DNA from: Streptomyces xanthophaeus
GTDB taxonomy: Bacteria > Actinomycetota > Actinomycetes > Streptomycetales > Streptomycetaceae
Assembly: GCF_030440515.1 (NCBI RefSeq)
Contig: NZ_CP076543.1
Location: 3,811,501-3,875,500 of the forward strand
Length of the DNA stretch: 64,000 nt
Direction of reading: 5' to 3'
Of the stretch, positions 42,886 to 51,215 are shown piece by piece (the first letter of the stretch is position 1; each line of letters begins with the position of its first letter). Both the position numbers and the translations under genes were made by a program. Under the pieces are notes generated by a model. That model ran no database searches, was not told the DNA's origin, and saw nothing but the letters and a program-made list of their open reading frames with translations.

Positions 42886-42924
42886 GTACAAAATGCTTAA
42901 TCACTCTTGAGTGCTAATTTGTAC
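42886..42924. promoter_or_regulatory. AT-rich dyad in divergent promoter region
   Basis: GTACAAA and TTTGTAC (7-bp arms) flank 25 nt containing CACTC-TT-GAGTG. It lies in the 235-nt interval between the deacetylase-like lipoprotein and the SulP-carbonic anhydrase gene, the most AT-rich part of this region. It is a plausible operator for one or both genes; the regulator is unknown. Confidence 0.4.
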
Positions 42925-43032
42925 GCCATTTGCCCGTATTATTCACCACTCACCTTTACTCTCCATTACCATCCATTTACCGAGTGTTGAGACTCCCGCC
43001 GCTTCATCCCTCCCCCGAGGAGACGGGAACCC

Positions 43033-45486
43033 ATGACAGCCACCTCCCCCTCACGCGCCACCCAAGAGATCCGCAAGGACCTCCCCGCAGACCTCTCCGC
43101 CTCCATCGCCGTCTTCCTGATCGCCCTGCCCCTCTCGCTCGGCATCGCCCTGGCCACCGGGGCCCCGCTCCAGGCGGGGCTCGTCGCCGCGGCGGTCGGC
43201 GGGATCGTCGCCGGGTGGCTCGGCGGCGCCCCCCTCCAGGTGAGCGGTCCCGCTGCCGGACTCACCGTGGTCACCGCCGAGTTGATCCAGCGCTACGGAT
43301 GGCGCACCACCTGCGCCATCACCGTGCTCGCCGGCCTCTTCCAGCTCGGTCTCGCCGCCCTGCGCACCGCCCGGTCGGCGCTCATGGTCAGCCCGGCCAT
43401 CGTGCACGGCCTGCTCGCCGGGATCGGCGTGACGATCGCTCTCGCCCAGCTGCACATCGTCCTCGGCGGCAACCCCCAGAGCTCTGCCGTGGCCAACGTC
43501 CTCGGGCTGCCGGCCCAGTTGGCCGATCTGCATCCGGCGGCACTCGGCGTCAGCGCCCTGACCCTGGCCGTCCTGCTGGCCTGGCCGTGGCTGCCCGGAC
43601 GGGCCGGCCGGGTCCTGCGCAAGGCCCCCGCCGCGCTGGCCGCCGTGGCCGCGGCCACCGCTGCCGCCGCGCTGTCCGGGCTCGCCCTGCCCAGGGTGGA
43701 CCTGCCGTCCTGGCGCAGCCACGCCCTGCCCGAGCTGCCCGACGGCCCCGTCCTCGGCATCCTCGCCGCCGTCCTGACCATCGCCCTGGTCGGCAGTGTG
43801 CAGTCCCTGCTCTCCGCGGTCGCGACCGACAAGCTGATCGCCTCCGAGCGGCGAACGGACAACCGCCCGCCGCGCACCGACCTCAACCGCGAGCTGTGGG
43901 GGCAGGGTGCGGCGAACATCGTCTCCGGCGCGCTCGGCGGACTGCCCGTCTCGGGTGTGGCCGTCCGGAGCGTGGCCAACGTCAAGTCCGGTGCGGTCAG
44001 CCGGAGATCGACCATGCTGCACGGCCTCTGGGTGGTACTGGCGGCCGGCCTGCTCGTCCCGGTCCTCGACCTGATCCCGCTCGCCGCGCTGGCCGCCCTC
44101 GTGATGGCGGTCGGCGTGCAGATGGTCAACATCACGCACCTGCGCAGTGTCACCCGGCACCGGGAGATCCTGGTCTACGGCACGACCATCGTCGCCGTGG
44201 TGCTCGGCGGGGTCCTGGAGGGCGTGGCCATCGGTATCGCGGTGGCCGTCGCGCTGGCCCTGTACCGGCTCACCCGGACCCGGATCACCGTGGAGCGGCT
44301 GGACAGCGGGGCCCACCGGGTGCGGGCGCGCGGGCAGTTGACCTTCCTCGCGGTGCCCCGGCTGAGCCGGGTGCTGAACCAGATCCCGCACGACGGGCAC
44401 GCGCTGGTCGAGCTGGACGGCTCGTTCATGGACCACGCGGCCTACGAGACGCTGCACGACTGGCAGGACTCCCATCTGGCGCACGGGGGCTCGCTGGAGG
44501 TCACCGGCCGCGCCGGATCGTCTGCGCGGCTGCCCGAAGCCGTGACAGGAACCACGACCGGAACCGCGACCGGAACCGCGTCCGGCTACGGGCCCGCCGA
44601 CGGAAGCCACCATCCGGACCGGTCACGCCGCGCACCGCAGCGCGGCGTGCACCAGTGCTGCCGCCCCTGGACACCCTGGCAGAACCACTGCGACCACCGG
44701 CCCGCGGGCACCCGTACCATCACCGCCGCGGACGCGGCCGAGGCAGCCGCGGCGGCCACCGAGGCGAAGGCGGAGACCGCCGACGGGCAGGCCGGCTCGC
44801 CCACGCCCCGGCGGCGCGGCGCGGGCCAACTGGCCAGTGGGATCGGCGCCTTCCAGCGCGACACCGCGCCCCACGTGCGGGACGAGCTGGCCCGACTGGC
44901 CCGCGAGGGGCAGCGGCCCTCCCAGCTCTTCCTCACCTGCGCGGACTCCCGGCTGGTGACCAGCATGATCACGGCCAGTGGACCGGGCGACCTGTTCACG
45001 GTCCGCAATGTCGGCAACCTGGTCCCGCTGCCCGGCGCGGAGTCCACCGACGACTCCGTCGCCGCGGCCATCGAGTACGCCGTGGACGTACTGCAGGTGG
45101 ACAGCATCACGGTGTGCGGGCACTCGGGCTGCGGCGCCATGCAGGCCCTGCTCTCCTCCACGCCCGGCGCCCCGATGACCCCGCTGCGGCGCTGGCTGAA
45201 GCACGGGCTGCCCAGCCTGGAGCGGATGGCCAGTCGCCACCACGCCTGGGCCCGGATCTCGGGCCGGCTCCCGGCGGACGCGGTGGAGCAGCTGTGCCTG
45301 ACCAATGTGGTCCAGCAGCTGGAGCATCTGCGGGCCCACGAATCGGTGGCCCGGCGGCTCGCCGAGGGCACCCTGGAGCTGCACGGGATGTACTTCCACG
45401 TGGGCGAGGCGCAGGCGTATCTCCTGTCCGAGGGCGAGGACTTCTTCGACTGCCGGGTCTTCGACAGCGTGGGCCAGCACGCCTGA
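43033..45486 (+). CDS. SulP anion transporter fused to beta-carbonic anhydrase
   Basis: 817 aa. Residues 18-415 form the SulP membrane domain (FLIALPLSLGIALATGAPLQ; VQSLLSAVATDKLIASERRT). Residues 415-500 are a STAS-like cytoplasmic domain (HALVELDGSFMDHAAYETLH). A linker (about 500-600) with an odd Cys/His/Trp-rich patch (GVHQCCRPWTPWQNHCDHRP) precedes a beta-carbonic anhydrase. There CADSR (Cys 636) and HSGCG (His 697, Cys 700) supply the zinc ligands. Transport and hydration are thus joined in one chain, suggesting bicarbonate uptake or CO2 handling. ATG 43033 has GAGGAG upstream. It is divergent from the deacetylase-like gene. Confidence 0.94.
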   Translation: MTATSPSRATQEIRKDLPADLSASIAVFLIALPLSLGIALATGAPLQAGLVAAAVGGIVAGWLGGAPLQVSGPAAGLTVVTAELIQRYGWRTTCAITVLAGLFQLGLAALRTARSALMVSPAIVHGLLAGIGVTIALAQLHIVLGGNPQSSAVANVLGLPAQLADLHPAALGVSALTLAVLLAWPWLPGRAGRVLRKAPAALAAVAAATAAAALSGLALPRVDLPSWRSHALPELPDGPVLGILAAVLTIALVGSVQSLLSAVATDKLIASERRTDNRPPRTDLNRELWGQGAANIVSGALGGLPVSGVAVRSVANVKSGAVSRRSTMLHGLWVVLAAGLLVPVLDLIPLAALAALVMAVGVQMVNITHLRSVTRHREILVYGTTIVAVVLGGVLEGVAIGIAVAVALALYRLTRTRITVERLDSGAHRVRARGQLTFLAVPRLSRVLNQIPHDGHALVELDGSFMDHAAYETLHDWQDSHLAHGGSLEVTGRAGSSARLPEAVTGTTTGTATGTASGYGPADGSHHPDRSRRAPQRGVHQCCRPWTPWQNHCDHRPAGTRTITAADAAEAAAAATEAKAETADGQAGSPTPRRRGAGQLASGIGAFQRDTAPHVRDELARLAREGQRPSQLFLTCADSRLVTSMITASGPGDLFTVRNVGNLVPLPGAESTDDSVAAAIEYAVDVLQVDSITVCGHSGCGAMQALLSSTPGAPMTPLRRWLKHGLPSLERMASRHHAWARISGRLPADAVEQLCLTNVVQQLEHLRAHESVARRLAEGTLELHGMYFHVGEAQAYLLSEGEDFFDCRVFDSVGQHA

Positions 45487-45589
45487 ACCGATACCCTCCC
45501 GTATTCGTGCAATCGTTTGGCCCCTTCCCGCCCCCTGCAGCGGGGAGGGGCCATTCGCACTCCGTTTCTCGCGCGGGCCAGGTCGTGAT

Positions 45590-45605
45590 ATAGGTCTAAA
45601 CCAAT
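45590..45605. promoter_or_regulatory. GntR/HutC-type operator candidate upstream of acsA
   Basis: ATAGGTCTAAACCAAT contains GTCTAAAC, which fits the HutC-subfamily consensus GTNTANAC exactly. It matches 12 of 16 positions of the DasR-responsive element (ACTGGTCTAGACCACT). It is centred about 92 nt before the acsA start codon and may lie over its promoter. Confidence 0.5.
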
Positions 45606-45689
45606 TCTCGGCTACCCCTTGTCACCTGGGCCGCTGACTGATGAGCTATGCCCGGGGACACAACGGACACCCTGGGAAAGGGAGATGTC

Positions 45690-47645
45690 GTGAGCAATGA
45701 GAGCCTGGCCAATCTGCTCAAGGAGGAGCGGCGGTTCGCACCGCCCGCCGATCTGGCCGCCGCCGCCAATGTGACCGAGGCTGCGTACGCACAGGCCGAC
45801 GCGGACCGGCTGGGCTTCTGGGCCGAGCAGGCCCGGCGGCTGACCTGGGCCACCGAGCCGACCGAGACGCTCGACTGGTCGAACCCGCCCTTCGCGAAGT
45901 GGTTCGCGGACGGCAAGCTGAACGTCGCGTACAACTGCGTGGACCGCCACGTCGAGGCCGGCAACGGCGACCGCGTCGCCATCCACTTCGAGGGCGAGCC
46001 CGGCGACAGCCGCGCGATCACCTACGCCGAGCTCAAGGACGAGGTCTCCAAGGCCGCCAACGCCCTGACCGAGCTGGGTGTCGAGGCCGGCGACCGGGTC
46101 GCCGTCTACCTGCCGATGATCCCCGAGGCGGTCGTCGCGATGCTCGCGTGCGCCCGCGTCGGCGCCGCGCACTCCGTGGTCTTCGGCGGTTTCTCCGCCG
46201 ACGCCGTCGCCTCCCGCATCCAGGACGCCGACGCCAAGCTGGTCATCACCGCCGACGGCGGCTACCGCCGCGGCAAGCCCACCGCCCTGAAGCCCGCCAT
46301 CGACGAGGCTGTCGCCAAGTGTCCGCAGGTCGAGCACGTGCTCGTCGTGCGCCGCACCGGCCAGGACACCGCCTTCACCGAGGGCCGCGACGTCTGGTGG
46401 CACGACGTGGTCGGCCGGCAGTCCGCCGAGCACGCCCCGCAGCCCTTCGACGCCGAGCACCCGCTCTTCATCCTCTACACCTCGGGGACCACGGGTAAGC
46501 CCAAGGGCATCCTGCACACCTCCGGCGGCTACCTCACGCAGGCCGCGTACACCCACCACGCAGTCTTCGACCTGAAGCCGGAGACCGACGTCTACTGGTG
46601 CACCGCCGACATCGGCTGGGTGACCGGGCACTCCTACATCGTCTACGGGCCGCTCGCGAACGGCGCGACCCAGGTGATGTACGAGGGCACCCCCGACACC
46701 CCGCACCAGGGCCGGTTCTGGGAGGTCGTCCAGAAGTACGGGGTGACCATCCTCTACACGGCGCCCACGGCCATCCGCACGTTCATGAAGTGGGGCGACG
46801 ACATCCCCGCGAAGTTCGACCTCTCCAGCCTGCGCGTGCTGGGCTCCGTCGGCGAGCCGATCAACCCCGAGGCCTGGATCTGGTACCGCAAGCACATCGG
46901 CGGCGACCGCTGCCCGATCGTGGACACCTGGTGGCAGACCGAGACCGGCGCGATGATGATCTCCCCGCTGCCGGGCGTCACCGCCACCAAGCCGGGCTCC
47001 GCACAGCGCGCCCTGCCCGGAATCTCCGCCACCGTCGTGGACGACGAGGCGCACGAGGTCCCGAACGGCGGGGGTGGCTACCTGGTCCTCACCGAGCCGT
47101 GGCCGTCGATGCTGCGCACCATCTGGGGCGACGACCAGCGGTTCATCGACACCTACTGGTCGCGCTTCGAGGGCAAGTACTTCGCGGGTGACGGCGCCAA
47201 GAAGGACGACGACGGTGACATCTGGCTGCTGGGCCGGGTGGACGACGTGATGCTGGTGTCCGGCCACAACATCTCGACCACCGAGGTCGAGTCGGCCCTC
47301 GTCTCGCACCCCTCGGTCGCCGAGGCGGCCGTGGTCGGCGCCAACGACGAAACCACCGGTCAGGCCATCGTCGCCTTCGTCATCCTGCGCGGCAGCGCCT
47401 CCGAGACCGAGAACCTGGTGGCGGACCTGCGCAACCACGTGGGCAGCACGCTGGGCCCGATCGCCAAGCCGAAGCGGATCCTGCCGGTCCAGGAGCTGCC
47501 GAAGACCCGCTCGGGCAAGATCATGCGCCGTCTGCTGCGCGACGTGGCGGAGAACCGCGCGGTCGGTGACGTCACCACGCTCGCCGACTCCTCGGTCATG
47601 GACCTGATCCAGAGCAAGCTCCCGGCCGCCGGCAGCGAGGACTGA
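45690..47645 (+). CDS. acsA: Acetyl-CoA synthetase (AMP-forming)
   Basis: 651 aa. ANL-family motifs: the P-loop YTSGTTGKPKGILHT (about residue 265), DTWWQTETGAMMISP, DIWLLGRVDDVMLVSGHN, and the C-terminal acetylatable/catalytic Lys in PKTRSGKIMRRLLR. It converts acetate, ATP and CoA to acetyl-CoA via acetyl-AMP. GTG 45690 (reading (V)SNESLANLLKEERRF) has GGGAG 7-8 nt upstream and the usual AcsA N-terminus. Control by a GntR-type repressor is suggested by the operator at 45590. It ends in a strong bidirectional terminator at 47718. Confidence 0.96.
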   Translation: MSNESLANLLKEERRFAPPADLAAAANVTEAAYAQADADRLGFWAEQARRLTWATEPTETLDWSNPPFAKWFADGKLNVAYNCVDRHVEAGNGDRVAIHFEGEPGDSRAITYAELKDEVSKAANALTELGVEAGDRVAVYLPMIPEAVVAMLACARVGAAHSVVFGGFSADAVASRIQDADAKLVITADGGYRRGKPTALKPAIDEAVAKCPQVEHVLVVRRTGQDTAFTEGRDVWWHDVVGRQSAEHAPQPFDAEHPLFILYTSGTTGKPKGILHTSGGYLTQAAYTHHAVFDLKPETDVYWCTADIGWVTGHSYIVYGPLANGATQVMYEGTPDTPHQGRFWEVVQKYGVTILYTAPTAIRTFMKWGDDIPAKFDLSSLRVLGSVGEPINPEAWIWYRKHIGGDRCPIVDTWWQTETGAMMISPLPGVTATKPGSAQRALPGISATVVDDEAHEVPNGGGGYLVLTEPWPSMLRTIWGDDQRFIDTYWSRFEGKYFAGDGAKKDDDGDIWLLGRVDDVMLVSGHNISTTEVESALVSHPSVAEAAVVGANDETTGQAIVAFVILRGSASETENLVADLRNHVGSTLGPIAKPKRILPVQELPKTRSGKIMRRLLRDVAENRAVGDVTTLADSSVMDLIQSKLPAAGSED

Positions 47646-47717
47646 GTCACGGGCCGAGGCCCACCGCTCAGGACGGACCGAGACACACGGGACACCCGAG
47701 ATACACGGGACACACCG

Positions 47718-47754
47718 AAAGGGGCACCCGGCGCGCCGCGCCGGGTGCCCCTTT
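47718..47754. terminator. Strong terminator downstream of acsA
   Basis: AAAGGGGCACCCGGCG (47718-47733) pairs perfectly over 16 bp with CGCCGGGTGCCCCTTT (47739-47754) around a 5-nt loop. It separates acsA from nhaA. Confidence 0.85.
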
Positions 47755-47792
47755 CGCACTTAAAGTGATGATCACCGGATACGTCCTCGCGT

Positions 47793-47835
47793 GCACCCTG
47801 TAAAATATTGAAAGCGTAAAAAGATCACAGGGTGC
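47793..47835 (+). promoter_or_regulatory. Inverted repeat at the nhaA promoter
   Basis: GCACCCTGT (47793-47801) and ACAGGGTGC (47827-47835) are perfect 9-bp arms around a very AT-rich 25-nt spacer. A TAAAAT -10-like box overlaps the end of arm 1 (47801-47806). A second palindrome GTGAT-G-ATCAC lies at 47765-47775. It could be an operator or a 5'-leader structure controlling the antiporter. Confidence 0.45.
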
Positions 47836-47901
47836 GCCGGGAAGTCTGGTCGGCAATGAGCTTCGCCATGCCGTCCAACCGCCCCCCGGAGGTGTCCCCT
47901 C

Positions 47902-49335
47902 GTGGCCGCGCCCAGCCCCACCGACCACAAGAGCCCCAAGCTGCTCGGCCGCCTCTCGCTGCCCGAGCTCCGCTTCGTCGGCGATGCCCTGCGCACCGAG
48001 ACCGTCGGCGGCGTGCTGCTGCTCGTGGCCGCGATCGCCGCCCTCCTGTGGGCGAACATCCCCGCCGTCTCGGAGAGCTACGCCGAGGTCCGGTCCTTCC
48101 ACATCGGCCCCGCCTCCCTCGGCCTGGACCTCTCGCTCCAGCACTGGGCGGCCGACGGACTCCTCGCCATCTTCTTCTTCGTCGCCGGCATCGAGCTCAA
48201 GCGCGAGCTCGTCGCGGGCGATCTGCGCGATGCCAGAGCGGCCGCGCTCCCGGTGATCGCCGCCCTGTGCGGCATGGCCGTACCCGCTGTGGTCTACGTG
48301 CTCGTCAACATCGTGGGCAACGGCTCCACGGACGGCTGGGCCGTCCCGACCGCCACCGACATCGCCTTCGCGCTCGCCGTCCTCGCCGTCATCGGCACCT
48401 CGCTGCCGTCGGCCCTGCGCGCCTTCCTGCTGACCCTCGCGGTCGTCGACGACCTCTTCGCCATCCTGATCATCGCGGTGTTCTTCACCAGCGAGATCGA
48501 CTTCCTCGCCCTCGGCGGCGCGTTCGTGGGCCTCGCCCTCTTCTGGTTCCTGCTCCGCCGGGGTGTCCACGGCTGGTACGTCTACGTTCCCCTCGCCCTG
48601 GTCATCTGGGGCCTGATGTACAACAGCGGCGTCCACGCCACCATCGCCGGCGTCGCCATGGGCCTGATGCTGCGCTGCACCCGCCAGGACGGCGAGCGGC
48701 AGTCCCCCGGCGAGCACATCGAGCACCTGGTCCGGCCCATTTCGGCCGGTCTCGCCGTGCCCCTCTTCGCCCTCTTCTCCGCCGGCGTCTCCCTCTCCGA
48801 CAAGGCAATCGCCCAGGTCTTCACCCGGCCCGAGACCCTCGGCGTGGTGCTCGGCCTCGTCATCGGCAAGACGGTGGGCATCTTCGGCGGCACCTGGCTG
48901 GCCGCCCGCTTCACCAAGGCCGAACTGAACGAGGACCTCGCCTGGCCGGACGTACTCGCCGTGGCCTCGCTCGCCGGCATCGGCTTCACCGTCTCCCTCC
49001 TGATCGGCGAACTCGCCTTCACCGACGACCCTGTCCTCACCGACGAGGTCAAGGCAGCCGTCCTGATCGGCTCCCTGATCGCCGCCGTGGTCGCGTCCGT
49101 CATGCTCAAGCTCCGCAACCGCAGGTACCGGGCGCTCACCGAGGCCGAGGAGCGCGACGAGGACCACGACGGCATCCCGGACATCTACGAGGAGCACAAC
49201 CCCGCGTACCACCTGCGGATGGCCAAGATCTACGAGGACCGGGCCGCGGAACACCGCCGCAAGGCCGGGAACGAGTCCGCCACCTCGCTCCAAACCGCAG
49301 CCGGGTCCACCACCGACGGCGACCGTCCGGCATGA
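47902..49335 (+). CDS. nhaA: Na+/H+ antiporter NhaA
   Basis: 477 aa, 12-helix NhaA fold. HWAADGLLAIFFFVAGIELK, the assembly around VPTATDIAFALAVLAVIGTS, and the paired Asp of TLAVVDDLFAILIIAVFFTS (ion-binding DD) are present. FALFSAGVSLS and GLVIGKTVGIFGGTWLAARF follow in the second half. It exchanges Na+ for H+ for pH and salt homeostasis. Compared with E. coli NhaA (about 390 aa) it has an extra C-terminal cytoplasmic tail of about 60 residues (EERDEDHDGIPDIYEEHNPA). GTG 47902 follows GGAGGTG at 7 nt. Confidence 0.95.
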   Translation: MAAPSPTDHKSPKLLGRLSLPELRFVGDALRTETVGGVLLLVAAIAALLWANIPAVSESYAEVRSFHIGPASLGLDLSLQHWAADGLLAIFFFVAGIELKRELVAGDLRDARAAALPVIAALCGMAVPAVVYVLVNIVGNGSTDGWAVPTATDIAFALAVLAVIGTSLPSALRAFLLTLAVVDDLFAILIIAVFFTSEIDFLALGGAFVGLALFWFLLRRGVHGWYVYVPLALVIWGLMYNSGVHATIAGVAMGLMLRCTRQDGERQSPGEHIEHLVRPISAGLAVPLFALFSAGVSLSDKAIAQVFTRPETLGVVLGLVIGKTVGIFGGTWLAARFTKAELNEDLAWPDVLAVASLAGIGFTVSLLIGELAFTDDPVLTDEVKAAVLIGSLIAAVVASVMLKLRNRRYRALTEAEERDEDHDGIPDIYEEHNPAYHLRMAKIYEDRAAEHRRKAGNESATSLQTAAGSTTDGDRPA

Positions 49336-49407
49336 TCTGACAGACGACGCAGGACAGCAGGACGGACAGCCGCGCCGGCCGGCAGCAGACGACAGAGGGA
49401 GAGAGCG

Positions 49408-49866
49408 ATGAGCGCAGTGGACCAAGAGGCGCAGGGAGCCGAGCTCACACTCGGCCAGCTGGTCGCCTCGGCCACCGCCGAGATGTCCGCGCTGGTGCAC
49501 GACGAGATCGCCCTCGCCAAGGCGGAGATCCGCGAGGACGTCAAGCGCGTGGGCAGCGGATCCGCCTCCATCGCCGCCGCAGGAGTGTTCGCGGTCTTCT
49601 CCCTCCCGGTGCTGACCTTCGCCGCGGCGTACGGGATCCACAACCTCGGGCTCGGGCTCGCATGGTCCTTCCTCATCGTCGGCAGCGCGTTCCTGCTGAT
49701 CGCGGGCGTGCTCACGCTGATCGCCGTACGGAAGTTCAAGAAGATCAAGCCGCCGGAGAAGTCCATCGCCTCCGTCAAGCAGACCGCCGCGCTGGTCGGG
49801 ACCGTCAAGCCGCACCCGCGGCCGGTGAGTGACAACGCTGTGGGTGTGGCACGCTCGTCCTCATGA
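49408..49866 (+). CDS. Phage-holin-superfamily membrane protein (DUF1469/Actinobacterial holin-X type)
   Basis: 152 aa. The N-terminal amphipathic part (LGQLVASATAEMSALVHDEI then ALAKAEIREDVKRVG) precedes two membrane helices (ASIAAAGVFAVFSLPVLTFA; AWSFLIVGSAFLLIAGVLTL) and a basic tail. This is the DUF1469 pattern. Despite the name the family is chromosomal and not lytic by evidence; the position before an alpha/beta hydrolase is conserved in actinobacteria (Rv3669-Rv3670). The ATG at 49408 has GAGGGAGAGAG upstream. It overlaps the next gene by ATGA. Confidence 0.85.
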   Translation: MSAVDQEAQGAELTLGQLVASATAEMSALVHDEIALAKAEIREDVKRVGSGSASIAAAGVFAVFSLPVLTFAAAYGIHNLGLGLAWSFLIVGSAFLLIAGVLTLIAVRKFKKIKPPEKSIASVKQTAALVGTVKPHPRPVSDNAVGVARSSS

Positions 49867-50822
49867 CAGCGCCCACGCCGGACTCCAGCGTTCCCCCCAC
49901 GGCTGCCACGGCGGTACGGCTCGACCTCCCCGGCGGGCAGGCGGTGACGCACCGGGACGTCGCCGCGAACGGCGCCCGCTTCCACGTCGCCGAGCTCGGT
50001 GACGGGCCGCTGGTGCTGCTGCTCCACGGTTTCCCGCAGTTCTGGTGGACCTGGCGGCACCAGATGACCGCGCTCGCCGACGCCGGGTACCGGGCGGTCG
50101 CGATGGACCTGCGCGGGGTGGGCGGCAGCGACCGCACCCCGCGCGGCTACGACCCCGCGAACCTGGCGCTCGACATCACCGGAGTCGTACGGTCCCTCGG
50201 CGAGCCGGACGCCGCGCTCGTCGGGCACGACCTGGGCGGGTACCTCGCCTGGACGGCGGCCGTGATGCGGCCCAAGCTGGTGCGCCGGCTCGTGGTCTCC
50301 TCCATGCCGCATCCGCGCCGCTGGCGCTCGGCGATGCTGTCGGACTTCGGGCAGACCCGGGCGAGTTCACACATCTGGGGCTTCCAGCGGCCGTTCGTTC
50401 CCGAGCGGCAGCTCGTCGCCGACGGCGGGGCGCTCGTAGGGGAGCTGATCCGGGACTGGTCGGGGCCGCGGCCGCCCGAGGACGAGGATCTGGCCGTGTA
50501 CCGGCGGGCCATGTGCATCCCGTCCACCGCGCACTGCTCGATCGAGCCGTACCGCTGGATGATGCGGTCGATGGCGCGGCCCGACGGGATCCAGTTCAAC
50601 CGGCGGATGAAGCGTCCGGTGCGGGTGCCGACGCTGCATCTGCACGGTTCGCTCGACCCGGTCATGCGGACGCGGAGCGCGGCCGGTTCCGGGGAGTACG
50701 TCGAAGCCCCGTACCGGTGGCGGCTGTTCGACGGGCTCGGACACTTCCCGCACGAGGAGGACCCGGTCGCCTTCTCGTCCGAGTTGGTGAACTGGCTCAA
50801 GGACCCCGAGCCGGACCGCTGA
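49863..50822 (+). CDS. Alpha/beta hydrolase, epoxide hydrolase-like (EphE type)
   Basis: 319 aa. It has LVLLLHGFPQFWWTWRHQMT (oxyanion HGFP), the nucleophile elbow ALVGHDLGGYLAW (Asp nucleophile as in epoxide hydrolases), the late acid in LHGSLDPVMRT, and the His of FDGLGHFPHEEDPV. Asp rather than Ser at the elbow and HGFP support epoxide or haloalkane chemistry. The substrate is unknown. Start ATG 49863 lies inside the ATGA overlap with the holin-like gene, so translation is coupled. Confidence 0.88.
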   Translation: MTAPTPDSSVPPTAATAVRLDLPGGQAVTHRDVAANGARFHVAELGDGPLVLLLHGFPQFWWTWRHQMTALADAGYRAVAMDLRGVGGSDRTPRGYDPANLALDITGVVRSLGEPDAALVGHDLGGYLAWTAAVMRPKLVRRLVVSSMPHPRRWRSAMLSDFGQTRASSHIWGFQRPFVPERQLVADGGALVGELIRDWSGPRPPEDEDLAVYRRAMCIPSTAHCSIEPYRWMMRSMARPDGIQFNRRMKRPVRVPTLHLHGSLDPVMRTRSAAGSGEYVEAPYRWRLFDGLGHFPHEEDPVAFSSELVNWLKDPEPDR

Positions 50823-51020
50823 CGCGTCGGCCGGCCGTTCCGCCGCCGGACGGGCCGCGGAACGCGCCGCCGAACGGACCACGGACCCGGCGACCGTCCC
50901 CTGAGGGGGCGGGAGTTCGGTCGTACGGTTGTCTTACGGGCATTCAATTGCCTGGCGCATAGGCCAATTGGCCGCCCCTGACGGGATTACGGACCTTGGG
51001 CCACGGGCAGAGCTCGGAGT

Positions 51021-51194
51021 ATGAGCTGGACGCACGACTACGGTGACACCGCGCACGAACGCCGCTCGGCAGCTACGCCGGGCACCCACGAGAGGGCCGG
51101 CCGGCACGGCCACGACCCCCGCCTCGGGATTCCGCTCATCCTGCGCCGACGGGCCCGCTGGGTCTCCGCGCGCCTGCGCCATCCACGGACGTAG
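51021..51194 (+). CDS. Small basic His/Arg-rich protein (57 aa), unrecognised
   Basis: Reads MSWTHDYGDTAHERRSAATP, then GTHERAGRHGHDPRLGIPLI and LRRRARWVSARLRHPRT. CTCGGAG lies a few nt before the ATG and third positions are GC-rich. The C-terminal half is strongly basic with a short hydrophobic IPLIL patch, and the N-terminal half is His/Arg-rich. No family is recognised. It ends 21 nt from the end of the convergent MarP-like protease gene. Confidence 0.5.
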   Translation: MSWTHDYGDTAHERRSAATPGTHERAGRHGHDPRLGIPLILRRRARWVSARLRHPRT

Positions 51195-51215
51195 GGACCC
51201 GGCGGGAGCGGCGTC

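Noticed and set aside
42909..42917. CIRCE-like half site GAGTGCTAA (HrcA operator)
   Set aside because: The left arm TTAGCACTC at 9-nt spacing is absent; only one half matches.
45612..47759. Long open frame antisense to acsA
   Set aside because: acsA on the plus strand is complete and certain; the antisense translation has no recognisable domain.
49408..49866. Phage holin of a prophage
   Set aside because: The DUF1469-type family is chromosomal in actinobacteria and this gene is in a conserved core block with no phage genes nearby.
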